Assembly (NCBI GenBank): GCA_029262115.1
Contig: JAJCZZ010000099.1
Coordinates: 1 to 64,000 of the forward strand
DNA: 64,000 bases
DNA from: Gemmatimonadota bacterium
GTDB lineage: Bacteria > Gemmatimonadota > Gemmatimonadetes > Longimicrobiales > Gaopeijiaceae
Direction of reading: 5' to 3'
This document shows positions 26,114-35,244 of the stretch, one piece after another (position 1 is the first letter of the stretch; each line of letters begins with the position of its first letter). Both the position numbers and the translations under genes were made by a program. The notes under the pieces are model-generated. The model saw only the letters and a program-made list of their open reading frames with translations. It searched no databases and was not told the DNA's origin.

Positions 26114-26766
26114 GCGATGACAGGAAATTCGACGAAGCGCTGGCCGAGTTGCGGGCCGGGTACAACCCCCCCCCCGAGACGCCGGTGGCCGAGATGTGGA
26201 CCGTCGTTCGCGCGGGGCTTCCCGTGGGCCAGGGCACTCCGGTGCGCTCTCTGGATGAGGCTCGGTCGCGTCGGAGTCGGACCCCCCATCGTTCGTTCGG
26301 GTGGGCCGTTGCCGCGGCTGCGGTCCTGATGTTCGGCGTCGGGATCGGTCGGATGACGGCGCCTGTCGCGCCCGACGAGAGCACCGTGGCATCCGAGCCG
26401 GACCGCTCTCTCTTGATGATGGCGGCCGCCGATCACCTCGGGCAGAGCGAGTCGTTCCTGACGGTGGTCCGGACCGAAGCACGGGTGGGCACCCTCGACC
26501 CGGAGATGGTGGGGTGGGCCCGGGGTCTCTTGATGCAGACCCGACTGTTCCTCGACGTGACGGACCGGGGCGCTCAGCCCGCCTTCACGGAGCTGATGGA
26601 GGATCTGGAACTGATCCTGGCTCAGGTGGTGTCGGTGGCCGAGGGCGGGCAGGCGGATCCCGACCGCACGCGTACCGAGTTGGACCTGGCCCTGCGGGGC
26701 CTGGAAGATCGGGAAGTGATGACCAGAATCCAGGCGGCGTCCGCGCCGACTTTGGCGGGAACTTGA
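26110..26766 (+). CDS. Membrane anti-sigma-like protein
   Basis: This 218-residue protein has a cytoplasmic N-terminus of about 60 residues, one membrane helix (about 62-82) and a 135-residue periplasmic domain rich in helices. Its position, with an ATGA overlap to an ECF sigma gene, and its topology fit an anti-sigma factor. The usual zinc-binding HxxxCxxC motif of many such proteins is absent from its N-terminus, so it would be an unconventional one. The periplasmic domain could sense the HEAT-repeat proteins encoded just downstream. Anti-sigma function is inferred from context. Confidence 0.75.
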   Translation: MSDDRKFDEALAELRAGYNPPPETPVAEMWTVVRAGLPVGQGTPVRSLDEARSRRSRTPHRSFGWAVAAAAVLMFGVGIGRMTAPVAPDESTVASEPDRSLLMMAAADHLGQSESFLTVVRTEARVGTLDPEMVGWARGLLMQTRLFLDVTDRGAQPAFTELMEDLELILAQVVSVAEGGQADPDRTRTELDLALRGLEDREVMTRIQAASAPTLAGT

Positions 26767-26777
26767 GGAGGATGACC

Positions 26778-28163
26778 ATGCGGAACGTGACGATAGCAAT
26801 GGCGGTGGGGGTGTGGGGCGCGGCAATGGCGCTGCCCGCGGAAGCCCACCAGGCGAGCCTCCGTCCCAAGGCGGCGGAGAGCGTCGTGGCTCAGGCGGAA
26901 CCGGGAGGTGGGGCTCCCCCCGCGGCGTGGCTGCAGGAAGACCCCGGCAGCCGGAGCTACACGGCCGCCCGCGATCTTCTCAACCGGCGGCGGTACCGGG
27001 AGGCGGCCGACGGCTTCGCCGCGTTGCGGCGCGACCACCCGAGGTCGGGGTACGTGGCCGATTCCTATTACTGGCAGGCGTTTGCGCTCTACCGCGAGGG
27101 GGGCCGCGAGAACCATCGCACCGCTCTGGACCTGCTCGCGACGCAGCGCAGTCGACATGCGGATGCCCGCACGGCTTCCGAGGGGGAGGACCTGCGCGTC
27201 CGCATTCAGGCGGAGCTGGCACGCGGCGGCGACGCCGAGTCGGCGGAATACATCGCGCAACAGGCGTCGCAGCCCTGCGATTCGCAAAAGCAGCCGATCC
27301 GTGCCGCGGCCCTCAGCGCGCTGCTGAACATGAACGCGGATCAGGCCGTGCCGATCCTGCGCGAGGTTCTGCAGAACCGTGACGAGTGCTCGGTCGAACT
27401 GCGCCGCCGGGCCGTGTTCCTGGTCTCCCAGAAGATGAACGACGAGTCGGTCGACATCCTGCTGGATCTTGCGCACGGAAATCCCGATCCGGACTCCGAA
27501 GTGCGCGAACAGGCCGTGTTCTGGCTGTCACAGGTGCGGTCCGAGGAAGCTCTGGACGCCCTGGCGTCGATCCTGCGGGAAACCCAGGACCGCAATCTTC
27601 AGGAGAAGGCGATCTTCGCCATCTCACAGCACAACAGCGCGCGTGCCGTGACCATGCTGAGGGACTATGCCGAACGGACCGACGCCGACGCAGAGGTTCG
27701 CTCGAAGGCGATCTTCTGGATCGGGCAGAGCGACCGGGCCGGGGGCTCGCGCTACCTGAGGGAACTCTACGGCCGCCTGCAGGACGCGGAGCTCAAGGAG
27801 CGGGTGATCTTCGGCGTGGCGCAGTCCAGAAGTGCGGAGAACCACCGCTGGCTGCTCGACCGGGCTGGTGACCGCTCGGAGACGATCGACCTGCGGAAGA
27901 AGGCGCTGTTCTGGGCAGGGCAGTCGGGTGCGGTGGACGTGGCGGCGCTGCGAAGCCTGTATGGCTCCTTCGAAGACCGTGAGATGAAGGAGCAGATCAT
28001 CTTTGTGGCGTCCCAGCGGAACCGGCCGGGCGCCGTCGATTTCTTGATGGAGGTCGCGCGTTCGGAGACCGACGGGAAGCTTCAGGAAAAAGCGATCTTC
28101 TGGCTCGGCCAGAGCAAGGATCCCCGGGTGGCGCAGTTCCTCCTCGAGTTGATCCGGCTGTGA
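26778..28163 (+). CDS. Exported HEAT-repeat protein with TPR-like N-terminus
   Basis: This 461-residue protein has a signal peptide (cleavage near AEA-HQA, residue 24). A TPR-like region follows (about 57-125, TAARDLLNRRRYREAADGF). Then come eight regular HEAT-like repeats of 31-34 residues, each centred on a motif such as EKAIFWLGQS or KKALFWAGQS (about residues 212, 246, 278, 311, 343, 376, 407, 439). I chose ATG 26778 because GGAGG lies seven bases before it, while ATG 26772 is too close. It is a periplasmic solenoid likely to bind partner proteins. It ends in a GTGA overlap with a second HEAT gene. Confidence 0.82.
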   Translation: MRNVTIAMAVGVWGAAMALPAEAHQASLRPKAAESVVAQAEPGGGAPPAAWLQEDPGSRSYTAARDLLNRRRYREAADGFAALRRDHPRSGYVADSYYWQAFALYREGGRENHRTALDLLATQRSRHADARTASEGEDLRVRIQAELARGGDAESAEYIAQQASQPCDSQKQPIRAAALSALLNMNADQAVPILREVLQNRDECSVELRRRAVFLVSQKMNDESVDILLDLAHGNPDPDSEVREQAVFWLSQVRSEEALDALASILRETQDRNLQEKAIFAISQHNSARAVTMLRDYAERTDADAEVRSKAIFWIGQSDRAGGSRYLRELYGRLQDAELKERVIFGVAQSRSAENHRWLLDRAGDRSETIDLRKKALFWAGQSGAVDVAALRSLYGSFEDREMKEQIIFVASQRNRPGAVDFLMEVARSETDGKLQEKAIFWLGQSKDPRVAQFLLELIRL

Positions 28164-28948
28164 TCCCCCGGGCCGCGGTGCTGGCCCTGGTTCTGGCGGC
28201 GGTCCCCGCGACCGTCGCCGGCCAAGACCTCATGGCTCGCGTCACCTCGGTCGCGGATGGCACCGTGCGCTTCCGGTACGCGACCCGCCCGGACGTTCAG
28301 ATCTGCGACCGGGGCATCCGGATGGGTGAGGACGACCACATGATCTGGCAGGGGGGGCGGTGGGACGACCACGACCCTCGCAACTGCCGGTACGGCCCCG
28401 CCGAAGTGGAGGTCGAGGTACGGGCCGACGGCGTGCGCGACGTGACGATTCTCGTCCCGTGGCGATCGGCCACGGAGGGCGCCGCCGACCTCGGTGAGGT
28501 CCCGGCCGACGTGGCGGCGGACTTCTTCCGTTCCGTCGCTATGGGGGCGGGCTCCGACCGGGCCGCCAAGGAAGCGATCTTTCCGCTGGTTCTGATCGAC
28601 ATCGAGGAGGTCTGGCGCCCGCTGCTGGCTGTGGCGCGCGATGCGCGGGCCCCACGGGGCGCTCGAAAGAACGCCCTGTTCTGGGTGGGACAGGAAGCGG
28701 CCGCCGCTGCCACGGTCGGTCTCGCGGATGTCGCCTGGGACGAAGAGGAGGACCAGGACGTGCGAGACGCGGCCGTGTTCGCGCTCTCTCAGCGTCCAGC
28801 GGACGAGGGGGTACCGATCCTGATGGAGCTGGCGCGGGACGCCGACCAGGCCGAGACGCGTCGAAAGGCCATGTTCTGGCTGGCGCAGAGCGGGGACGAG
28901 CGCGTCGTGCGTTTCTTCGAGGAGATCTTGCTGGGGACGGGTCGGTAG
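28160..28948 (+). CDS. Exported HEAT-repeat protein
   Basis: This 262-residue protein starts at GTG 28160, overlapping the stop of the previous gene. It has a signal peptide (cleavage after VAG, residue 21) and a distinct N-terminal domain of about 90 residues with two cysteines (ICDRGIR and RNCRYG). Three or four HEAT-like repeats follow with the same motifs as its neighbour (KNALFWVGQ, DAAVFALSQ, RKAMFWLAQ). The shared repeat motif suggests the two proteins arose by duplication or bind together. It is the last gene of the sigma-factor operon. Confidence 0.8.
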   Translation: MIPRAAVLALVLAAVPATVAGQDLMARVTSVADGTVRFRYATRPDVQICDRGIRMGEDDHMIWQGGRWDDHDPRNCRYGPAEVEVEVRADGVRDVTILVPWRSATEGAADLGEVPADVAADFFRSVAMGAGSDRAAKEAIFPLVLIDIEEVWRPLLAVARDARAPRGARKNALFWVGQEAAAAATVGLADVAWDEEEDQDVRDAAVFALSQRPADEGVPILMELARDADQAETRRKAMFWLAQSGDERVVRFFEEILLGTGR

Positions 28949-29050
28949 GCGGCGCCGGCCTCGAGTGGGTGGCCCAAGCCAAGACCACGTTGGTCGAGGT
29001 GGGTCCACGCGGCTGTCGCGGTCACGGCCCGCGGGCTCCGAGCGTACGTA

Positions 29051-29087
29051 GTGTCAACCGTTGATCGCCTGACAGCGCGATTGACAC
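29051..29087. promoter_or_regulatory. Inverted repeat with consensus -35 upstream of secD
   Basis: GTGTCAA (29051-29057) and TTGACAC (29081-29087) form a perfect 7 bp inverted repeat. The right arm includes TTGACA, the exact sigma-70 -35 hexamer, about 80 bases before secD. A clear -10 box at 17 bases is not evident. The repeat could bind a regulator or be coincidental. Confidence 0.35.
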
Positions 29088-29165
29088 ACTCGAAGGCCCT
29101 GGACAGCTTTACGGGCTGAATTTGCAAGGCCCTTCGAGCCCCTCTTCCGCCGACTTCGCGCTCCC

Positions 29166-30797
29166 ATGTTCAAAACGGTCCGTGCCCGGATCATCACCAT
29201 CCTGATCGTCCTTCTGGGCGCTGGATGGCAACTCTACTCGAAGGGTCTCAAGCTCGGCCTGGACCTTCAGGGCGGGATGCACCTCGTCCTCGAGGTGAGA
29301 GACCCCGAGGGTACCCTTACGGCAGACGCCAAGTCGGACATGATCGACCGTGTGGACCGGATCATCCGGACACGGATCGACGAATTCGGAGTCGAGGAGC
29401 CGCTCATCCAGAAGGTCGGGCGGGAACGGCTGATCGTCGAACTCGCTGGCATCAGCGACGAGGATCAGGCGAAGGCCATCATCTCCGAGGCCGCCTTCCT
29501 GGAGTTCAAGGAGGTGCACCCGACGACGGACGTCGACAACGCGCTCGCCCGGATCGACCGCGCGGTGGTCGTGGCCCTCGGGGTCGACTCGATCCGGGCG
29601 CTCGGGCGCGACATCACCGGGACGTCGACGGGCTCGCAGGCCGACATCGAATCGCTCTTGTTCGGGGGGCAGGACTCGACGGCCACCGGTCAGGACACGG
29701 CGCAGGTCGCCGAGGGCGACACGGCGTCGATGGACGAGGAGGATGCGCTCCGCCCGTTCTCCTCGCTCCTGAACATCGGGGACGCGCTCGGTACCTACCT
29801 GGTGGAAGTCGACGACGTGCCGATCGCCACTACGCTCCTCGCGCTCCCCAGCGTGCAGCGTGCGTTGCCTCGTGATCGGGTCCTGCAATGGGGCGACGAG
29901 GTGGTGGCCATGGGCGCGCGCAACTACCGCCGGCTCTACGTACTGGAGGAAGATCCGTTCCTGACGGGTGAGTTCCTCGAAGACGCCACGGCGCAGCGGG
30001 ACCCCCAGTTCAATCAGGCGCAGGTTCAGTTCGAACTGAACCGGGCCGGCGGGCGTCTCTTCTCGCGGTACAGCGGTCAGCACGTCGGCGACTATCTGGC
30101 CATCGTGCTCGACGACGAGGTCGTGAGCGCCCCCGTGATCCAGGCCCGCATCGGCGCGCGCGGCTCCATCGAGATGGGCAACGCCGACCTCGAGGAAGCC
30201 CGCGATCTGGCCCTCGTGTTGCGCGCGGGTGCCTTGCCGGCTCCCGTGGACATCGTCGAGGAGCGCACGGTGGGTCCGTCGCTCGGCCAGGACTCCATCG
30301 AGCAGGGCGAGGTGGCCGGGGTGGTCGGGCTTCTCCTCGTCGTCGTCATCATGATCGGGTACTACCGGATGGCGGGGGTCATGGCGGTGGCTGCCCTTGC
30401 GGTCTACGTGATCCTGGTGCTGGGCGGGCTGGCCGGGATCGGTGCCGCGCTCAGCGTACCGGGCATTGCCGGGCTCATCCTCTCGGTCGGAATGGCCGTG
30501 GACGCGAACGTGCTGATCTTCGAGCGCATCCGTGAGGAGTTGACCATCGGTCGAGCGCCGCGCACCGCGGTCGACGAAGGCTTCGGCCACGCGCTCTCGG
30601 CCATCGTCGACGCGAACATCACGACGCTGATCACCGCGCTGATCCTCTTCCGCTTCGGGACGGGTCCGGTGCAGGGCTTTGCCGTGACGCTGTCCATCGG
30701 AATCGTTGCGTCGTTCTTCTCCGCTCTCTTCGTGACCCGCTCCTTCTTCCTGCTCTACCTGCAGGGACGCAAGGCTTCGGATCCCATCAGCATCTGA
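29166..30797 (+). CDS. secD: Protein translocase subunit SecD
   Basis: This 543-residue protein has an N-terminal helix followed by GLDLQGGMHLVLEV, the SecD signature. A large periplasmic P1 domain follows, then the RND-type membrane half with GMAVDANVLIFERIREE, the motif in helix 4 that carries the proton-coupling Asp. It uses the proton gradient to finish preprotein translocation through SecYEG. Compared with the E. coli protein it is shorter in the periplasm but has an acidic insertion (about 165-200) rich in Asp, Gln and Thr. secF follows after ten bases. No yajC is visible in the window. Confidence 0.95.
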   Translation: MFKTVRARIITILIVLLGAGWQLYSKGLKLGLDLQGGMHLVLEVRDPEGTLTADAKSDMIDRVDRIIRTRIDEFGVEEPLIQKVGRERLIVELAGISDEDQAKAIISEAAFLEFKEVHPTTDVDNALARIDRAVVVALGVDSIRALGRDITGTSTGSQADIESLLFGGQDSTATGQDTAQVAEGDTASMDEEDALRPFSSLLNIGDALGTYLVEVDDVPIATTLLALPSVQRALPRDRVLQWGDEVVAMGARNYRRLYVLEEDPFLTGEFLEDATAQRDPQFNQAQVQFELNRAGGRLFSRYSGQHVGDYLAIVLDDEVVSAPVIQARIGARGSIEMGNADLEEARDLALVLRAGALPAPVDIVEERTVGPSLGQDSIEQGEVAGVVGLLLVVVIMIGYYRMAGVMAVAALAVYVILVLGGLAGIGAALSVPGIAGLILSVGMAVDANVLIFERIREELTIGRAPRTAVDEGFGHALSAIVDANITTLITALILFRFGTGPVQGFAVTLSIGIVASFFSALFVTRSFFLLYLQGRKASDPISI

Positions 30798-30807
30798 CGG
30801 ACCATTC

Positions 30808-31767
30808 ATGAGATTCTTCGCGAACGCCCACTACAACTTCATCGAGCAGCGTCGACGGGCGTATATCGTCTCCGGCATCGCGCTTCTGATGGGGATCGGT
30901 GCCATGGTCACGAACGTCGTGTCCCTCGGCTCCTGGCAGAACTACGGCGTCGATTTCACAGGGGGATCCCTGGTGGAAGTGCGCTTCGATCAGGATGTGT
31001 CCGCAGGTGATATCCGTGACGCGCTCGGCGGGGCCAACGCGCCGCCGATCACCCGGTTCGGCCAGGATCGCGACTTCGTGATTCGTGGCAGCTTGGCGGA
31101 AGATGCCTCGATCGAGGAGGTCGCTACCGGACTGGAGAGCCAACTCGAAGCCGCGTTTGGGGCCGGCTCGTTCGAGGTCGTGCGCACGGAGTTGGTGGGG
31201 GCGAAGGTCGGGAGCGAACTCCAGCAGAAGGCGCTCGGCGCCATTCTGTTTTCCTTTTTGCTGACGCTCGTCTACATCGCCTTCCGCTTCGAATTCCGAT
31301 TCGGCCTCGCGTCGATCGCGGCCACCCTCCACGACATGATCATCACGCTCGGGTTCCTGGCGCTGTTCGACGTGGAGATCGCGCTCCCCACGGTCGCCGC
31401 CATCCTGACGATCCTCGGGTACTCGCTGAACGACACCATCGTGGTGTTCGACCGTATCCGCGAGAACATGAACAAGAAGGGCGCGAGAAAGCGTGACCCC
31501 ATCGAGCTGATCAACGCCTCGATCAACGAGACGTTGCCCCGCACGATCCTTACGTCGAGCACCACGCTCGCCGTGCTGTCGGCGCTTCTGATCCTCGGTG
31601 GGCCGGTCCTCTTCGACTTCACCGTGGTCCTGATCCTCGGGGTCGTGATCGGAACGTATTCGTCGATCTTCGTGGCCAGCCCGGCGCTTCTCGAGATCCA
31701 GAAGCGCTTCGGCGACGGAAAGACCGGGAAGGAAAAGCGGCCGAGACCCGAACCCGCGACGGTGTGA
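30808..31767 (+). CDS. secF: Protein translocase subunit SecF
   Basis: This 319-residue protein has six membrane helices and the SecF motifs VDFTGGSLVEV near the first helix and NDTIVVFDRIRENM in helix 4, which includes the conserved Asp. It works with SecD in a proton-driven complex that pulls proteins out of SecYEG. The C-terminus is Lys/Arg-rich and cytoplasmic (GKTGKEKRPRPEPATV). Its stop overlaps the tatD start as GTGA, so the housekeeping operon continues. Confidence 0.95.
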   Translation: MRFFANAHYNFIEQRRRAYIVSGIALLMGIGAMVTNVVSLGSWQNYGVDFTGGSLVEVRFDQDVSAGDIRDALGGANAPPITRFGQDRDFVIRGSLAEDASIEEVATGLESQLEAAFGAGSFEVVRTELVGAKVGSELQQKALGAILFSFLLTLVYIAFRFEFRFGLASIAATLHDMIITLGFLALFDVEIALPTVAAILTILGYSLNDTIVVFDRIRENMNKKGARKRDPIELINASINETLPRTILTSSTTLAVLSALLILGGPVLFDFTVVLILGVVIGTYSSIFVASPALLEIQKRFGDGKTGKEKRPRPEPATV

Positions 31768-32549
31768 ACCGACCTGCGGGCGTCGAGTATTTCGACAGCC
31801 ACTGCCATCTGACGGACACCGCCTTTCGGGACGACCGGGAGGCGGTGTTGCATCGGGCGCACGCTGTGGGCGTCACCCGGCTGGTTACCATTGCCTCGAG
31901 TGTGGACGACGCCGAGGCTGCCGTCCGGCTCGCCCGCTCGAAGGAGGGGGTCTGGTGCACCGCGGGTGTTCATCCGCACGAAGCCGGTGCCGCCGGCGAG
32001 GACGCCATCGATAGGGTTCGCGCCCTGACCGCCGCCCCGGTCGTGGTGGCCATCGGGGAGACCGGGCTCGACTACCACTACGACCACAGCCCGCGGGACG
32101 TCCAGCGGAGCCTGTTCGATCGCCACCTCGCGCTCGGCGCCGAGCTCGACCTTCCGGTGGTGGTACATGCGCGGGACGCCGATTCCGACGTAGCGGCGTC
32201 CCTCCGCAAGGCGCCCGACGGCGTGCGCGGCGTTCTCCACTGCTTCACGGGAGGAGACGAGGCGTTCGCGGTGGCCATGGACCGGGGGTGGTACGTCTCT
32301 TTTTCGGGCATCGCCTCGTTCACGTCGTTCGAGGTGGCGGAGCACCTTCGCTCCGTACCGCTGGACCGACTGCTGATCGAGACGGACAGTCCCTACCTCG
32401 CGCCGGTCCCGTATCGGGGCCGTCGAAACGAGCCCGCTCACGTGGTGGAGGTGGCGGCCGCGGTGGCCGTCCACCGGGACCTGGGGCCGTCGGAGGTGGC
32501 ACGCAGGACCATGGAGAACGCGCTGCGCTTCTACAACCTGGCTCCGTAG
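31764..32549 (+). CDS. tatD: TatD family metal-dependent deoxyribonuclease
   Basis: This 261-residue TIM-barrel hydrolase carries the metal-binding motifs of TatD enzymes: DSHCHL, HPHEAG, GETGLDYHYDHSP, HARDADSD, HCFTGG and ETDSPYLAP. TatD proteins are 3'-5' exonucleases or DNases acting on DNA ends or damaged DNA. It starts at GTG 31764 within the secF stop and is followed two bases later by mutL. Position next to mutL is compatible with a repair role, but linkage is not proof. Confidence 0.93.
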   Translation: MNRPAGVEYFDSHCHLTDTAFRDDREAVLHRAHAVGVTRLVTIASSVDDAEAAVRLARSKEGVWCTAGVHPHEAGAAGEDAIDRVRALTAAPVVVAIGETGLDYHYDHSPRDVQRSLFDRHLALGAELDLPVVVHARDADSDVAASLRKAPDGVRGVLHCFTGGDEAFAVAMDRGWYVSFSGIASFTSFEVAEHLRSVPLDRLLIETDSPYLAPVPYRGRRNEPAHVVEVAAAVAVHRDLGPSEVARRTMENALRFYNLAP

Positions 32550-32551
32550 AC

Positions 32552-34306
32552 GTGTCCACGCGCCGCATCCACGTCCTGCCCGACGCCGTGGCGAATCAGA
32601 TCGCGGCCGGCGAGGTCGTCGAGCGCCCCGCTTCGGTCGTGAAGGAGTTGGTCGAGAACGCCCTCGACGCGCGGGCCACCCGCATCGACATCGCCCTGGA
32701 ACAAGGCGGCCGGCGCCGGATCCGGGTGAGTGACGACGGCACCGGTATGGGCCGCGAAGACGCGCTCTTGAGCCTCGATCGGCACGCGACCAGCAAGATT
32801 ACAACGGCCGTCGAGCTGCGGGCCGTCCGGACCTTCGGCTTCCGCGGCGAGGCGCTCCCCTCGATCGCGGCCGTGTCGCGCCTGACGATCGAGACCCGGG
32901 AGGCGGAGGAGGAGGCCGGCACGCGGATCGGCGTGAACGGGGGCGGGATCACCGGGGTGGACGACGCGGCGCGGCAGCGCGGCACGACCATCGACGTGCG
33001 CAACCTGTTCTTCAACGCGCCGGCGCGCGCCAAATTCTTGAAGTCGGTGGCGGCCGAAACCCGGGCGGTCAGCGAGGTCGTCACCACGTTGGCACTCGCC
33101 AACCCCCGAGTCGCGTTCACGCTCACCTCGGACGAGCGCACGCTGATCGAAGTGCCCCGGGCAGGGGACGTCGCAGCCCGCGTCGCCGCGCTCTGGCCCG
33201 GCCCCGAGGCCGGGACCCTCATCCCGCTGTCGCACTCCGAGCGCGGCGTCGAGGTCCTTGGCCTCGTGCAGCGCCCGGATGTCGCGCGCCCCGGCCTCCG
33301 GCGTGCCCATCTTTTCGTCAACGGCCGCCCGTTCCGTTCGCCGGCCGTCGTCCGAGCGGCCGAGCGCGGGTATCGGACGACGATCCCCCACGGCGCTCGC
33401 CCGTGGATGTTCCTGTTCCTGGAAATGGGCGGCGGCGATGTGGACGTGAACGTCCACCCCGCCAAGGCCGAAGTGCGGTTTCGCGAGGAAGGCCCGGTCC
33501 TCGAGGTGGTGGAGTCGGCCGTGCGGGGGACGCTCCAGGGCGACGCCAGTTCGGCCACCTTTGACGCGCAACTCGCGGCTCCCGTCATGGCGGTGCGTGA
33601 GCCCCGGCCGGCAACGAAGCCGTCGGCTGACCAGATGGCGCTCTTCGCGACCGCCTCGGACCAGGGGGAGGGCGGGGACGCTGCCGGCGCACAGACCGAG
33701 ATCGCACCGGTCGGCCGCCCGAGGCTCTGGCAGGCGCTGCGCACCTACATCATGGCGGAGACCCGCGACGGCCTCCTGATCGTCGACCAGCACTCCGCGC
33801 ACGAGCGGGTCCTGTTCGAGCGGTTGATACGCGCGTTCGAGCGGGGAGGTCAGGACGGCCAACGCCTTCTTTTTCCGCTGACGATCCGCTTGACCCGCGC
33901 GGAGTACGATCTGGTGGAAGAGTTGGGGAGTCTGCTGGCGCGGGCCGGCTTCGAGGTCGAAGGCTTCGGCGGCGACACGGTCATCGTGCAGGCGGTGCCC
34001 AACCCGCATCCATACTTCGATGCGGAGCGGAGTTTCCGGGAGATGGTGCACGATCTCACGAACGGATCGGAGCTGTCCCGATCGGCGAAGAATCAGCACG
34101 AGCGCATCGCGTCGGTGTTCGCGTGCAAGAGCGCCATCAAGTCCGGCCAGAAGCTGGACGCCCGCGAAATGCAGGAGCTGTTCGACCAACTGTTCGCCAC
34201 GGAACTGCCCCACCACGATGTTCACGGGCGACCGACGATCGTGCGGCTGTCGACCGCTGAATTGGAGCGGCGCTTCGACCGCTCGGGCACCAGTCACGGC
34301 GGATGA
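32552..34306 (+). CDS. mutL: DNA mismatch repair endonuclease MutL
   Basis: This 584-residue protein has the GHKL ATPase half (ANQIAAGEVVERPASVVKEL, SDDGTGM, GFRGEALPSI) and a C-terminal dimerisation domain. The metal-binding endonuclease motif appears as DQHSAHERVLFE, matching DQHA-X2-E-X4-E with Ser for Ala, and ACKSAIKSGQKL follows, so the protein is predicted to nick DNA. The CPHGRP motif of the zinc site reads PHHDVHGRP, lacking the Cys. I chose GTG 32552, two bases after tatD. MutS is not in the window. Confidence 0.95.
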   Translation: MSTRRIHVLPDAVANQIAAGEVVERPASVVKELVENALDARATRIDIALEQGGRRRIRVSDDGTGMGREDALLSLDRHATSKITTAVELRAVRTFGFRGEALPSIAAVSRLTIETREAEEEAGTRIGVNGGGITGVDDAARQRGTTIDVRNLFFNAPARAKFLKSVAAETRAVSEVVTTLALANPRVAFTLTSDERTLIEVPRAGDVAARVAALWPGPEAGTLIPLSHSERGVEVLGLVQRPDVARPGLRRAHLFVNGRPFRSPAVVRAAERGYRTTIPHGARPWMFLFLEMGGGDVDVNVHPAKAEVRFREEGPVLEVVESAVRGTLQGDASSATFDAQLAAPVMAVREPRPATKPSADQMALFATASDQGEGGDAAGAQTEIAPVGRPRLWQALRTYIMAETRDGLLIVDQHSAHERVLFERLIRAFERGGQDGQRLLFPLTIRLTRAEYDLVEELGSLLARAGFEVEGFGGDTVIVQAVPNPHPYFDAERSFREMVHDLTNGSELSRSAKNQHERIASVFACKSAIKSGQKLDAREMQELFDQLFATELPHHDVHGRPTIVRLSTAELERRFDRSGTSHGG

Positions 34307-35244
34307 CGCCGCCGCGCCCGGCCTTCCTGGCCATCACCGGGCCCACCGCCTCCGGCAAGACCGAACTCTCCCTCGCGGTCGCCGGGGCCCTGGACTGCGA
34401 AGTCATCTCCATGGACTCCCGCCAGGTCTACCGGGGCATGGACATCGGAACCGACAAGGTCGAGCCGAGCGCCCGTGCCGCCGTCCCGCACCACGGGCTC
34501 GACCTGGTGACGCCGGCCGAGCGGTACTCCGCGGGGAAGTTCGCGCGCGCCGCCCGTCGGTGGATCGCCGAGATCGCCGCACGCGGCCGACTGCCGCTCC
34601 TGGTCGGGGGCACCGGCTTCTTCCTGCGGGCCGTGCTGCAGCCGATCTTCGCGGAGCCGGAGCTCGACCCGAAGAAGCGGGAAGCCCTGAGGGCGTGGTC
34701 CGCCGCTCAGCCCCGTGAGACGCTCGAGGCCGCGGTGCGCCGACTGGACCCGGAGCGCGCCGAGGTGGCGGTCGTGGGCGGCCCGCAGAGGATGAGCCGG
34801 ACGATCGAGGTGGCCCTCCTGTCCGGTCGCCCGCTGTCGTGGTGGCACGAGAGCGCGCCCCCGGACGGTCCCGCCATTCCCGGGGTGGTCGTCACCCTCG
34901 ACCTATCGCGCGCCGAGATGGACCGCCGGATCGACGACCGGGTGGACCGCATGGTGGAACGAGGACTGATCGAGGAGGTACGGGGGCTCCTGGCCGACGG
35001 ATACACCAGAGACGCCCCCGGCATGACCGGCACCGGGTACCGCGAGATCGCGGCCCACCTCGATGGCACCTGTACCCTGGAGGAGGCCGTGGAGGAGATC
35101 CGCAGGAACACCCGGCGCTACGCGCGCCGACAGCTCACGTGGTTTCGGCACCAGCTCCCGAACGGCTCGGTGCGGATCGACGCGACCGCCCCGATGGACG
35201 CCCAGCTACGGGCCACGCTCGACGCCTGGGAGGCGTGTGCATGA
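34303..35244 (+). CDS. miaA: tRNA dimethylallyltransferase MiaA
   Basis: This 313-residue enzyme transfers a dimethylallyl group to A37 of tRNAs that read UNN codons. It shows the P-loop GPTASGKTE, the substrate loop MDSRQVYRGMDIGTDK, the GGTGFFLRAV motif and the C-terminal RRNTRRYARRQLTWFR. It overlaps mutL as ATGA and overlaps bshA as ATGA. Length is normal for the family. tRNA-Leu(CAA) at 62.7 kb is one expected substrate. Confidence 0.95.
   Translation: MTPPRPAFLAITGPTASGKTELSLAVAGALDCEVISMDSRQVYRGMDIGTDKVEPSARAAVPHHGLDLVTPAERYSAGKFARAARRWIAEIAARGRLPLLVGGTGFFLRAVLQPIFAEPELDPKKREALRAWSAAQPRETLEAAVRRLDPERAEVAVVGGPQRMSRTIEVALLSGRPLSWWHESAPPDGPAIPGVVVTLDLSRAEMDRRIDDRVDRMVERGLIEEVRGLLADGYTRDAPGMTGTGYREIAAHLDGTCTLEEAVEEIRRNTRRYARRQLTWFRHQLPNGSVRIDATAPMDAQLRATLDAWEACA

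Noticed and set aside
29109-30809. 566-codon minus-strand frame over secD
   Set aside because: It is antisense to a certain secD and low in hydrophobic order; no gene is likely.
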